NCBI RefSeq assembly: GCF_021044935.1
Contig: NZ_JAJNMP010000003.1
Coordinates: 496,001 to 560,000 of the forward strand
Length of the DNA: 64,000 nucleotides
Direction of reading: 5' to 3'
DNA from: Agromyces cavernae
GTDB taxonomy: Bacteria; Actinomycetota; Actinomycetes; Actinomycetales; Microbacteriaceae
Position 1 is the stretch's first letter, and every line of letters begins with the position of its first letter. Below the pieces are notes generated by a model. It did not search any database and was not told the origin of the DNA. It worked only from the letters and a program-made list of their open reading frames with translations. Shown piece after piece: positions 41,163-49,621 of this stretch. The position numbers and the translations under genes were made by a program.

Positions 41163-42089
41163 TTACGACGTCGCCGAGGGCGCGTCGACGTCGGCCCCGG
41201 CAGCGCCGTCCGCCGTCGATGCGTCGGCCCCGCGCGCGCCCCCGCGCCCGCGGATCAGGAATCCGAACGCGAGCGCGACGAAGAACATCAGCACACCGTA
41301 GACCGCTGCGGGCAGGCTCATCTCGACGCTGCCGATGACGGTCTGGGCGATGACGATCGCGAGGGTCGCGTTGTGGATGCCGATCTCGAACGAGCTCGCG
41401 ATCGACTGACGGCGGTCGACGCGCAGCAGTCGCGGCACCAGGTATCCGACCCCGAGCGAGAGCACGCAGAACAGCACGGTGATGCCGGCGAGGCGCCCCG
41501 CGTTCTCCATGAGCAGCGCGAGGTTCGATACGATCGCGCCCGCAATGACGACGACGAGGATGACGACCGAGGCGATGCGCACCGGCTTGTCCATGCGGTC
41601 GGCGAAGGCGGGCTTCCACCACCGCACGAGCATGCCGACCACGACCGGCAGCAGGACGATCGCAAACACCTCGATGGTCTTCGCGAGCTGCAGGCCGAGC
41701 TCGCCGCTCTCGGGCAGGAAGTACGCGATCGCGAGGTTCGTGATGAGCGGCAGCGTGACCACGGCCAGCACCGAGTTGATCGCGGTGAGCGAGATGTTGA
41801 GGGCGACATCGCCGCGGAACAGGTGGCTGTAGAGGTTGGCCGTCGTGCCGCCCGGCGATGCCGCGAGGAGCATCATGCCGACCGCGAGCACGGGCGGCAG
41901 CCGGAACAGCAGCACGAGCCCGAAGCAGATCGCGGGCAGCAGCACGAGTTGGCAGACGAGGGCGACGATCACCGCCTTGGGATGCTTCGCCACGCGCGAG
42001 AAGTCGCGCGGCGTGAGGCTGAGGCCGAGCCCGAACATGATGATGCCGAGCGCAACGGGCAATCCGATGGTGGTCAACGCTGATCCCAT
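41163..42089 (-). CDS. Bile acid:sodium symporter (BASS) family transporter
   Basis: A 308-residue membrane protein with about nine or ten helices. It has MFGLGLSLTPRDFSRV, the sodium-site region AASPGGTTANLYSHLFRGD, and FEIGIHNATLAI, the crossover motifs of the family. It could import organic acids such as pantoate or sterol-like acids, or transport other anions; the substrate is unclear. ATG 42089 is chosen because upstream residues are poorly conserved. The last about 35 residues are Ala/Asp-rich. Confidence 0.9.
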   Translation of the reverse strand: MGSALTTIGLPVALGIIMFGLGLSLTPRDFSRVAKHPKAVIVALVCQLVLLPAICFGLVLLFRLPPVLAVGMMLLAASPGGTTANLYSHLFRGDVALNISLTAINSVLAVVTLPLITNLAIAYFLPESGELGLQLAKTIEVFAIVLLPVVVGMLVRWWKPAFADRMDKPVRIASVVILVVVIAGAIVSNLALLMENAGRLAGITVLFCVLSLGVGYLVPRLLRVDRRQSIASSFEIGIHNATLAIVIAQTVIGSVEMSLPAAVYGVLMFFVALAFGFLIRGRGGARGADASTADGAAGADVDAPSATS

Positions 42090-42211
42090 CCGCTCAGTGT
42101 GGCGGATCCGCGGCGTTCTGGGAATGGGCATTTCGCGGCGAAGACGTGACGAATCCTCTGTTGCGACCCGGGCGCGCCGCCCTACGATGTCTGCAACAGA
42201 CAGGGGGCGCG

Positions 42212-42505
42212 ATGGCTGATCGTCGGTTCACGGTCATCGCCGTGGCGGGTGCCGCGGTCATCGCTGCGGGTCTCATCGTGGGCGGCGTCGCGCTCGGCAC
42301 GTCGGGCGTGTTCGAGCCCCGCGGCGCGCCCGAGACCGAGACGGTCCGCGAGGAGCCGCGCTGGGACGAGCCGGCTCCCGACGTCGGGCCCGGTGTCGCG
42401 CCCGATTCCGACAGCGGCCAGCCGACCACCGGCGCCGGCATCTGCTGGGTGTATTCGGGCGGGGGCTGGCTCGGGGCTCCCTGCCCGCCCGCCGCCGACG
42501 AGTGA
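42212..42505 (+). CDS. Small single-helix membrane/exported protein
   Basis: A 97-residue protein with an N-terminal helix (FTVIAVAGAAVIAAGLIVGGVALG) followed by an acidic, Pro-rich exposed region and a C-terminal ICWVYSGGGWLGAPCPP with two cysteines. No family recognised. It could be a signal anchor with a small disulfide loop outside. ATG 42212 follows AGGGGGC, and a TACGAT -10-like box is at 42183-42188. It converges on the aminotransferase gene with a 9-nt gap. Confidence 0.65.
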   Translation: MADRRFTVIAVAGAAVIAAGLIVGGVALGTSGVFEPRGAPETETVREEPRWDEPAPDVGPGVAPDSDSGQPTTGAGICWVYSGGGWLGAPCPPAADE

Positions 42506-42514
42506 GGGCAGAGG

Positions 42515-43822
42515 TCAGCCGAGGTCGAACGCGGGCGCCGGCCGATCGTCGACGCGCGGACACCACCCGGCCGGAGCGCGGTCGTAGGCGTGCGCCGGCC
42601 CGTCGGCGATGAGGGCGCCGAGCGCGAAGAGGAAGCGGTCGATGTCGTCGACGGATGTCCCGGCGCCGAGACTCGCCCGCAGCCCGTTCGACCTCGTGGC
42701 GAGGCGGTCGAAGAGCGGGTGGGCGCAGAACCGCCCGGCGCGCACCGAGATGCCGTGCTCGGCGCCGAGGGCGGCGGCGAGGAGCCCGATGGATCCGCGT
42801 TCGAGTTCGATCGTGGCGATGCCGAGCCGGTCGTCGATGTCGTCGAAGCCCCGGATGACACGTACCCCATGCTGCGCCACGAGCCCGGCGTGCAGGTGTT
42901 CGGTGAGTGCATGCTCGTGGGCCGCGCGCGCGTCGTCGCCGAGCCGCTCGAGCTCGACGAGCGCCCGCGCGAGCGCGACGATGCCGATGACGTTCGGCGT
43001 GCCGGCCTCGTGCCGATCGGGGCCGGTCTTCCACGAGACGTCGTCGATGCCGACCGATTCGACCGCACCTCCTCCGAAGAGGTGCGGCGGAGCCGCGTCG
43101 AGCCAGTCGCCGCGGCCGACGAGTGCGCCCGCCCCGTATGGCGCGTAGGCCTTGTGACCCGAGAACGCCAGGTAGTCGACGCCGAGCGCGGTGACGTCGA
43201 TCCTTCGGTGCGGCAGCAGTTGGGCACCGTCGACGGCGAGCCGCGCGCCGTGCGAATGGGCGAGGTCGGCGAGGTCGGCGATCGGCAGCACCTCGCCGGT
43301 GACGTTCGACGCTCCGGTGACCGTCAGCATTGCGGCCGGACATCGGCCGAGTTCGGCATCGAGCGCGTCGAGGGTCTCGGCGATCGTGCGCCGTCCGGCG
43401 ACCACACGGCGGGCGCCCTGGCGCCACGGCAGCAGGTTCGCGTGGTGCTCGATGTCGAGCACCACCGTGTCGCCGGGCACCGCCCGGGCGAGCAGGTTGA
43501 GCGCGTCGGTCGTGTTGCGCGTGAAGACGACGAGGTCGTCGTCGCGCGCTCCGACATGGCGTGCGACCACGGCCCGCGCCTGGTCGACGAGCGCGGTGGT
43601 CTGCTGCGACGGATACCCCGTGCCCCGGTGCACGCTCGCGTAGTACGGCAGCACGCGCGTCACCTGTTCTGCGACGACGGCGAGCGCGGGGGCCGACGCG
43701 GCGACGTCGAGGTTGACGTGCCGCACGCGGCCGCCTCCGAGCACCGGCACCTCGAGGCCCGCATCGGCGAGCAGCGCGAGTGGCGGCTGCGAGACCGTCA
43801 CCGCCGCTCCCCCACCGCTCAC
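42515..43822 (-). CDS. Cysteine-desulfurase-like class V aminotransferase
   Basis: A 435-residue PLP enzyme of the SufS/CsdA class. The PLP lysine is in YLAFSGHKAYAPYG. VFTRNTTDALNLLA, VDGAQLLPHR and RAGRFCAHPLFDRL are also conserved. The cysteine of the last motif aligns with the persulfide cysteine of SufS, so desulfurase activity is possible. The GTG start at 43822 overlaps the stop of the flavin monooxygenase gene (GTGA), so the two are translationally coupled. No SufBCD or SufU gene is adjacent. I infer a dedicated sulfur-handling role rather than general Fe-S assembly. Confidence 0.85.
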   Translation of the reverse strand: MSGGGAAVTVSQPPLALLADAGLEVPVLGGGRVRHVNLDVAASAPALAVVAEQVTRVLPYYASVHRGTGYPSQQTTALVDQARAVVARHVGARDDDLVVFTRNTTDALNLLARAVPGDTVVLDIEHHANLLPWRQGARRVVAGRRTIAETLDALDAELGRCPAAMLTVTGASNVTGEVLPIADLADLAHSHGARLAVDGAQLLPHRRIDVTALGVDYLAFSGHKAYAPYGAGALVGRGDWLDAAPPHLFGGGAVESVGIDDVSWKTGPDRHEAGTPNVIGIVALARALVELERLGDDARAAHEHALTEHLHAGLVAQHGVRVIRGFDDIDDRLGIATIELERGSIGLLAAALGAEHGISVRAGRFCAHPLFDRLATRSNGLRASLGAGTSVDDIDRFLFALGALIADGPAHAYDRAPAGWCPRVDDRPAPAFDLG

Positions 43823-45228
43823 GAGTGCACTCCCGCCGTCTCGAACTCGCCGCGCGCGACGTGCACGTTGTCGGGCCGCTCGAGTCCGAGCGAGTCGCGC
43901 AGGGTCTCGCCCTCGTACTCGAGCGGGAACACGCCCCGGCGCTGGAGCTCGGGCACGACCCCGAGCGCGAACGCGTCGAACTGCGCCGGCTGGATCGCGG
44001 AGAGCACGTTGAACCCGTCGACCGCTCCGGCATCGCCCCACGCCTCGAACTCGGTTGCGATGTCGTTCGCGGTGCCCACGATGACCGAGGCGCTCACGGA
44101 TGCCGCGACCACGAGATGCCGCAGGGTCGGCGGCCGCTCGCCGTGCGGGCTCCGGCCGGTGCGCTCGGCGACGATCTCGACGAGTTCCTGCCCGACCGCA
44201 CTGAACGCTGCGACCAGCGCCGGCGTGACGGCCCGATCGGGCGAGAGCCCCGAGAGGTCGACGCCGACGAGGGTCGCGAGCTGTGCGAGCGACCGGTTCG
44301 CGGGGAACGCCTGAGGCGGGCCGTCGGGCCAGTCCTCCGCGATCTGAACGAGTTCCGACAGTTCGTCGGCGATGGATTGGGCGTGCTCACGGGTCTCGCC
44401 GACGATCGGCAGCACCGGCGCGATCACCTTGAGGGTGCGGTCGTCGCGGCCGGACTCGAACGCGAGCGAGCGCAGCTCCTCGCGGATCGCGACGGCGTGC
44501 TCGAGGTCGCTCACGGCGACGAGGGCGAGGTCGGCGTGCTGCGCCGCGAAGAGTCGCGATCGCGGCGAGGTGCCGGCGTGCACGATCGGCAGGTGCCCCT
44601 GCACGGGACGCGCCACATTCAAGGGGCCGTCGACGCTGAGGAACTGGCCGCGGAAGTCGGTGGGGTGCAGCTTCGACGGGTCGAGGAAGACGCCGGATGC
44701 GACATCCGCCACGATCGCGTCGTCTTCGAACGAGTCCCACAGACGCCGCAGCACCTGGTCGAACTCTGCCGCGCGCTCGTAGCGCGACGGGTTGACGACG
44801 TGGAAGTCCTGTCCGTGGTTGCCGGCCGCGCGGGGCTCGGAACCGGTGGCGAGGTTGAGTCCGGCGCGGCCGCCCGAGAGCAGGTCGATCGAGGCGGTGG
44901 CCCGGGCGAGCGTGTAGGGGTCGGCGTAGCCCGTGTTCGCGGTCGCGATGAGCCCGATGTGCTCGGTGACCCCGGCGAGATACGTGATCGCCGACAGCGG
45001 GTCGATTCGCGCCACGAGATAGGGGTCGCGGAACTCGAGGTCGTGGCCGGTCGCGAGCCAGTCGCCGAAGAAGAGGTAGTCGAGTCGCGCCGCCTCGGCG
45101 ACCTGGGCCGCGTGCCGCAGCACGCCGGCGTCGCCGCGCGGATCGCGGTGAGCTCCGGGGTACCGCCACCCCGACGGGTAGGCCCCGATGGCCCTGACCA
45201 TCGCGCCGATGATGAGTCGCGTCGACAT
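43819..45228 (-). CDS. NtaA/SnaA/DszA-type FMN-dependent monooxygenase (LLM class)
   Basis: A 469-residue flavin enzyme. It has GAMVRAIGAYPSGWRYP, LFFGDWLATG, IGLIATANTGYADPYTLAR, GRAGLNLATGSEPRAAGNHG and an HAGTSPRSRLFAA motif of the group. Relatives oxidise dibenzothiophene sulfone (DszA), dimethyl sulfone or nitrilotriacetate, using reduced FMN from a separate reductase. The gene lies in one unit with a cysteine-desulfurase-like gene, which suggests organosulfur use. It is leaderless, with TAACGT 6 nt before the ATG. Confidence 0.9.
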   Translation of the reverse strand: MSTRLIIGAMVRAIGAYPSGWRYPGAHRDPRGDAGVLRHAAQVAEAARLDYLFFGDWLATGHDLEFRDPYLVARIDPLSAITYLAGVTEHIGLIATANTGYADPYTLARATASIDLLSGGRAGLNLATGSEPRAAGNHGQDFHVVNPSRYERAAEFDQVLRRLWDSFEDDAIVADVASGVFLDPSKLHPTDFRGQFLSVDGPLNVARPVQGHLPIVHAGTSPRSRLFAAQHADLALVAVSDLEHAVAIREELRSLAFESGRDDRTLKVIAPVLPIVGETREHAQSIADELSELVQIAEDWPDGPPQAFPANRSLAQLATLVGVDLSGLSPDRAVTPALVAAFSAVGQELVEIVAERTGRSPHGERPPTLRHLVVAASVSASVIVGTANDIATEFEAWGDAGAVDGFNVLSAIQPAQFDAFALGVVPELQRRGVFPLEYEGETLRDSLGLERPDNVHVARGEFETAGVHS

Positions 45229-45234
45229 GTGCTC

Positions 45235-45240
45235 ACGTTA
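45235..45240 (-). promoter_or_regulatory. -10 box TAACGT of a leaderless promoter (flavin monooxygenase)
   Basis: On the minus strand TAACGT is followed by 6 nt and the ATG at 45228. It should drive the two-gene sulfur operon. Confidence 0.6.
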
Positions 45241-45357
45241 GGCACGCCCTGCGGGGCACCGCACCGGGCGGCGTCGCAAACGGTCACGGCGTGACACATT
45301 TCGTCGTCGGGCGACACACGGGCACGCAGACACGCCGTCGCGCCGGCTCCGAGCTCG

Positions 45358-47175
45358 TCAGTCGCGCGGCCTCGATGACTTGTGGCGGGGCTTGCGGGCC
45401 GGGCGGTCATCGTCGTCGTACCTGCGGCGAGGCGGTGCGCCCCGGTCGGGTCGCAGCTCGATCAGGCGGCCCGAGATGCGGGTGTTCTCGAGGCGCGCGA
45501 GCGTGTCGTCCGAGAGATCGGCCGGAAGTTCGACGAGCGAGAATTCGGGGCGGATCTGGATCGCACCGAAGTCGTCCCGGCGCAGCCCGCCCTCGTTCGC
45601 GAGGGCTCCCACGATCTGGCGGGGCTCGACGCGGTGGCGCCGGCCGACGGCGATGCGATACGTCGCCATGCCCGGCCCGGCCTGACGCTGACGCCGGTCG
45701 CGGCGCTCCGAGTCGCCGTCGCGGTCGTCGCGGTCGCGCCACCGGCGTTCGCCGCGGTCGCCCCGATCGCGGTCGTCGCGGTCGCGCGTACCGCGCTCGC
45801 GTCGCGGCCGCTCGGGCTCGGGCTCGAGCAGCAGCGGCGTCTCACCCTGGGCGACGACGGCGAGCGCGGCGGCGACATCGACCTCGGGCACGTCGTGGTG
45901 TCGCACGTAATGGGCGACGATGTCGCGGAACCCCTCGATGCGCTCGGCGGCCGAGAGTGCCTCGGTGATACGGTCGTCGAACCGGGCGAGCCGGGTGACA
46001 TTGACCTCGTCGACGCTCGGCAGCTGCATCTGGTTGAGCGGCTGACGTGTGGCCTTCTCGATGCGCGAAAGCAGGCCGCGCTCGCGCGGGGTCACGAAGC
46101 TGATCGCGTCGCCCGTGCGGCCCGCGCGCCCGGTGCGCCCGATGCGGTGCACATAGGGTTCGCTGTCGGTGGGGATGTCGAAGTTCACCACGTGGCTGAT
46201 GCGTTCGACGTCGAGGCCGCGGGCTGCGACATCCGTTGCCACCAGGATGTCGAGCTTGCCCGACTTCAGCTGGTTGACGGTGCGTTCGCGCTGCGCCTGT
46301 GCGATGTCGCCGTTGATCGCGGCGGCCGAGTATCCGCGAGCGCGCAGCTTCTCGGCGAGCTCCTCGGTGACGTTCTTCGTGCGAACGAAGACGATCATGC
46401 CCTCGAAGTTCTCGACCTCGAGGATGCGCGTGAGCGCGTCGATCTTCTGCTGGTACGACACGACGAGGTAGCGCTGCGTGATGTTCGCCGACGTCTGCGT
46501 CTTGGTCTTGACCGTGATCTCTTCGGGGTCGTGCAGGTACTGCTTCGACATACGGCGGATCGCGGCCGGCATGGTGGCCGAGAACAGCGCGACCTGCTTG
46601 TCGTCGGGGGTGTCGGCGAGGATCGTCTCGACGTCCTCGGCGAAGCCCATCTTGAGCATCTCGTCGGCCTCGTCGAGCACGAGGTACTTCAGCTCACTGA
46701 GATCGAGCGTGCCCTTGTCGAGGTGGTCCATGATGCGGCCCGGAGTGCCGACGACGATGTGCACGCCGCGCCGCAGGGCCGAGAGCTGCACCCCGTAGCC
46801 CTGCCCGCCGTAGACCGGCAGGATGTGCACGCCGCGCAGGTGCGCCGCGTAGCGTTCGAACGCCTCGCAGACCTGCAGCGCCAGCTCGCGGGTGGGCGCG
46901 AGCACGAGCGCCTGCGGCGTCTTCTGCGACAGATCGAGGCGCGCGAGGATGGGCAGCGCGAACGCCGCGGTCTTGCCGGTGCCGGTCTGCGCGAGACCCA
47001 CGACATCGCGGCCGCCGAGGAGCGTCGGGATCGTCGCGGCCTGGATCGCCGACGGGGTCTCGTAGCCGACGTCGTCGAGCGCCTTGAGCACCGGGCCGTC
47101 GAGTCCGAGGTCGGAGAACGTCGTGGCGGGCTGCTCGGCAGCCGCTGCCTCGACCGGTGCGTCGTCTGAAGTCAC
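45358..47175 (-). CDS. deaD: DEAD-box ATP-dependent RNA helicase, DeaD/CsdA type
   Basis: A 605-residue RNA helicase. Motifs are Q-motif (TFSDLGLDGPVLKAL), I AQTGTGKT, II LDEADEML, III SAT, V ATDVAARGLDV and VI HRIGRTGRAG. A DbpA-type RNA-binding domain (about 495-570: YRIAVGRRHRVEPRQIVGAL onward) is preceded by an Arg/Asp-rich linker and followed by a basic tail. It unwinds structured RNA, assists ribosome assembly and mRNA turnover, and is often cold-induced. The start is GTG at 47175, 5 nt behind TACCCT, so it appears leaderless. Confidence 0.93.
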   Translation of the reverse strand: MTSDDAPVEAAAAEQPATTFSDLGLDGPVLKALDDVGYETPSAIQAATIPTLLGGRDVVGLAQTGTGKTAAFALPILARLDLSQKTPQALVLAPTRELALQVCEAFERYAAHLRGVHILPVYGGQGYGVQLSALRRGVHIVVGTPGRIMDHLDKGTLDLSELKYLVLDEADEMLKMGFAEDVETILADTPDDKQVALFSATMPAAIRRMSKQYLHDPEEITVKTKTQTSANITQRYLVVSYQQKIDALTRILEVENFEGMIVFVRTKNVTEELAEKLRARGYSAAAINGDIAQAQRERTVNQLKSGKLDILVATDVAARGLDVERISHVVNFDIPTDSEPYVHRIGRTGRAGRTGDAISFVTPRERGLLSRIEKATRQPLNQMQLPSVDEVNVTRLARFDDRITEALSAAERIEGFRDIVAHYVRHHDVPEVDVAAALAVVAQGETPLLLEPEPERPRRERGTRDRDDRDRGDRGERRWRDRDDRDGDSERRDRRQRQAGPGMATYRIAVGRRHRVEPRQIVGALANEGGLRRDDFGAIQIRPEFSLVELPADLSDDTLARLENTRISGRLIELRPDRGAPPRRRYDDDDRPARKPRHKSSRPRD

Positions 47176-47180
47176 GCTTC

Positions 47181-47186
47181 AGGGTA
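47181..47186 (-). promoter_or_regulatory. -10 box TACCCT of a leaderless promoter (deaD)
   Basis: On the minus strand TACCCT is followed by 5 nt and the GTG start at 47175, with no Shine-Dalgarno in between. Confidence 0.5.
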
Positions 47187-47268
47187 GTCCGCGCAGGCTG
47201 TGAGCGGGCGGATGTCGCGAACGTCGTGTGCGGGACATCCGCGGTCGGTCACCATCGGTGCAGGTCGC

Positions 47269-47274
47269 TACGCT
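47269..47274 (+). promoter_or_regulatory. -10 box TACGCT of a leaderless promoter (glycosyltransferase)
   Basis: TACGCT ends 7 nt before ATG 47282. A second in-frame ATG at 47276 lies only 1 nt from the box and would probably not be transcribed, so the promoter decides the start. Confidence 0.6.
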
Positions 47275-47281
47275 CATGACA

Positions 47282-48907
47282 ATGGATCGAGTACGGATGC
47301 CGCAGGGACGCCAGTTCGCGGTGACCTGGTCGATCCCCGACGACTACGGCGGCATGACCGCCGCCATGCTGCAGCGGTCATCGGCGTTCAGCCGGCTCGG
47401 CGGTACGCCCGTCGATGTACTCACGTTCGACGCGCGGCCCGATACCGCCGACCTCGAGCAGCGACTGCGCGAGCGCGGCGTGCTCGACCCCGGGGTGCGC
47501 CTGGTGAACCTGTACGACTGGCTCCGCAGACGTCCGCTGCCCGGCGGCGCGTTGAAAGCCGAACGCGACGTGTTCACGCCCCTCGCCGAAGCCGACGCGA
47601 CGGCGACGCGACGACGCGGCGACACTGTGACGAGCAGGGTCCGCAGCGACGACCACGGACGCACCCTGCAGGTCGATCACTACCGCGACGACGGCACGCT
47701 CGTGCTCAGCGACCGGCGCGACACGCGCCGCCGCGGCGTCATCGGCGGCCGCTCGATCGTGCTGTGCGACCCCCACGGCCGGCCGGTGCGATCGTGGGCG
47801 CGCATCTGGCCGCTCTACACGGCGTGGCTCGACGCGCTCACCGATCGCCGACAGAGCTTCATGATCGTCGACAGCAAGACCATCGCGCGGTTCATGGTCG
47901 GCTACCGACGGTCGCACGTCATCACGGCCCACGTGGTGCACGCCTCGCATCGGTCGGGTGCGGGCGACGCCCACCCCGTGCGGGCGTCGCGGCGAGACGT
48001 GTTCGAGCACCTCGACGGGTTCGACCTCGTCGCAGTGCTCACCCGCGGGCAGGCGGCCGACATCGAACAGGATGTCGGGGCCACGCCGAACCTCGTCGTG
48101 ATCCCGAACTCGCGACCCGCCGCGGGCGTGTCGGCCGGCCGGGTGCGAAATCGCGGCGGATCCCCGCATCCCGGCGATCCGCGCGATCCCGACCGCGGTG
48201 TCGTGCTCGCCACGTTGACGCCGCGCAAGCGCGTCTCGCACGCGATCGACGCGGTGCAGCGGGCTCGCGGTATCGGGTCCGAAGCCGGCGCCGGCGGCGC
48301 CGCTGCCGGCCTCCGGCTCGACGTGTACGGCGACGGTGAGAGCCACGCTGCGCTGGAACGGCGGATCCGGGACGACCCGGCGGTGCGGCTGCACGGATTC
48401 GATCCCGACGCCCGCCGCGAGTTCGCGACAGCGTCGTTCCTGCTGCTGACATCGCGATCCGAGGGCTCGCCGCTCGTGCTCGTCGAGGCGATGGCCGCCG
48501 GATGCCTCCCCATCGCCTACGACATCCGGTACGGGCCATCCGACCTGATCAGGAACGGGCGGAACGGCTACCTGGTGCCCGCCGGCGATGTCGACGCGCT
48601 CGCGGCGGCGATGGGACGCCTGCGGGAGCTGCCCTCCCGTCGCGTCGAGGCGATGCGATGCGCGGCGATGCGCTCGGCACGCCGATTCGACGAGGCGCGG
48701 GTCACGCAGATCTGGGCGCGCGAGCTTCATCGGTCGGCCGTTCGCCGCCGGCTGCGACGATCGCCGAAGCTGAGGCACGTGCGCGAACTCACGGCGCGCT
48801 CGCGAGTCGCCGCGTCGGTTCGCACCGTCGTGGTGAACGTCGTGACCGCGTTCGGATCGGGCCGCGGTTCGCGAGGGCGCGAGAAGACCGGGACGTCGCG
48901 CGGCTGA
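47282..48907 (+). CDS. GT4-family glycosyltransferase (poly-glycerolphosphate glucosyltransferase-like)
   Basis: A 541-residue cytoplasmic enzyme. The N-terminal half starts with an acceptor-binding region (FAVTWSIPDDYGGMTAAMLQRS) and contains a beta-rich insert (about 105-165), as in TarM-type teichoic-acid glycosyltransferases. The C-terminal GT-B domain has LATLTPRKRVSHAIDAVQRA, LDVYGDGESHAAL, and the E-x7-E motif in SEGSPLVLVEAMAAGCLPIAYD. It may add sugars to wall teichoic acid or a related glycopolymer. The last about 50 residues are Arg-rich. It is transcribed divergently from deaD. Confidence 0.86.
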   Translation: MDRVRMPQGRQFAVTWSIPDDYGGMTAAMLQRSSAFSRLGGTPVDVLTFDARPDTADLEQRLRERGVLDPGVRLVNLYDWLRRRPLPGGALKAERDVFTPLAEADATATRRRGDTVTSRVRSDDHGRTLQVDHYRDDGTLVLSDRRDTRRRGVIGGRSIVLCDPHGRPVRSWARIWPLYTAWLDALTDRRQSFMIVDSKTIARFMVGYRRSHVITAHVVHASHRSGAGDAHPVRASRRDVFEHLDGFDLVAVLTRGQAADIEQDVGATPNLVVIPNSRPAAGVSAGRVRNRGGSPHPGDPRDPDRGVVLATLTPRKRVSHAIDAVQRARGIGSEAGAGGAAAGLRLDVYGDGESHAALERRIRDDPAVRLHGFDPDARREFATASFLLLTSRSEGSPLVLVEAMAAGCLPIAYDIRYGPSDLIRNGRNGYLVPAGDVDALAAAMGRLRELPSRRVEAMRCAAMRSARRFDEARVTQIWARELHRSAVRRRLRRSPKLRHVRELTARSRVAASVRTVVVNVVTAFGSGRGSRGREKTGTSRG

Positions 48908-48911
48908 GCGG

Positions 48912-49460
48912 CTATTCGGGCTTGTTGGGTCCGCCGGGCTTACCCTTGCCGTTGCCCTTGCCGGGGTGATCGTCACTCGGGACGGGCGTCTCACTCGCTT
49001 CGGGCTGAACGGTCGGCTCGGGCTCGGGAGGCGGCGCCGGTGCCGGTTCGTCGGACGGAGCGTCCGTCGATTCGGGGAGGCGGAACGGCGGGGCCGGCGT
49101 CGATGTCGGCAGGATCGGTCCGAACGGGCCGAGACCCTCGGAATCGGTCGAGTCGGGGGTGGGTCGACCGTCGCGGGTCGATGTCGAGGCGTCCTCGCCG
49201 AACGCCGTCTCGGTCACCGTGCGGATGAACGCGGCGCCGCTGCCGATCGCCGTGATCGCCACGAGTACGGCGACGGTCAGCAGCGCTCCGAGGCGATGCA
49301 CCGACAACCATTCCGCGACGCGCGCCACCAGCGGCGCGATCGGGTCGATCAGCGACGCGAAGACCGTGGCGAATCGAGACTTCGGCGCAGCCCGACGACC
49401 TCGCGTCGGCAACGTGTCGACCTCGATCTCGTTGTCGTCGTCGATCTCGGGCACGCTCAC
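48912..49460 (-). CDS. Pro-rich single-pass membrane protein
   Basis: A 182-residue protein. Residues 1-55 are acidic then basic and probably cytoplasmic. One helix follows (LGALLTVAVLVAITAIGSGAAFI), then about 95 outer residues rich in Pro, Glu, Ser and Thr, ending with a basic, Gly/Lys-rich GKGNGKGKPGGPNK. No family recognised. The Pro-rich tail could span the peptidoglycan. Start GTG at 49460 lacks a strong Shine-Dalgarno. It converges on the glycosyltransferase gene with only 4 nt between stops. Confidence 0.65.
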   Translation of the reverse strand: MSVPEIDDDNEIEVDTLPTRGRRAAPKSRFATVFASLIDPIAPLVARVAEWLSVHRLGALLTVAVLVAITAIGSGAAFIRTVTETAFGEDASTSTRDGRPTPDSTDSEGLGPFGPILPTSTPAPPFRLPESTDAPSDEPAPAPPPEPEPTVQPEASETPVPSDDHPGKGNGKGKPGGPNKPE

Positions 49461-49621
49461 CTCGTTTCAGTCTTCGGCACAGGACCCGCCAATGGGGGTC
49501 ATCGGGCACCCGACATCGAGGATACGTCAGTGCTTCGAATCGACGACGACCGTCGGCCCTCACGAACTCACCCGCGCGTTGCCCCCGATCCCTCCGACCG
49601 CCGCGCGATCATCGGTTCCGC

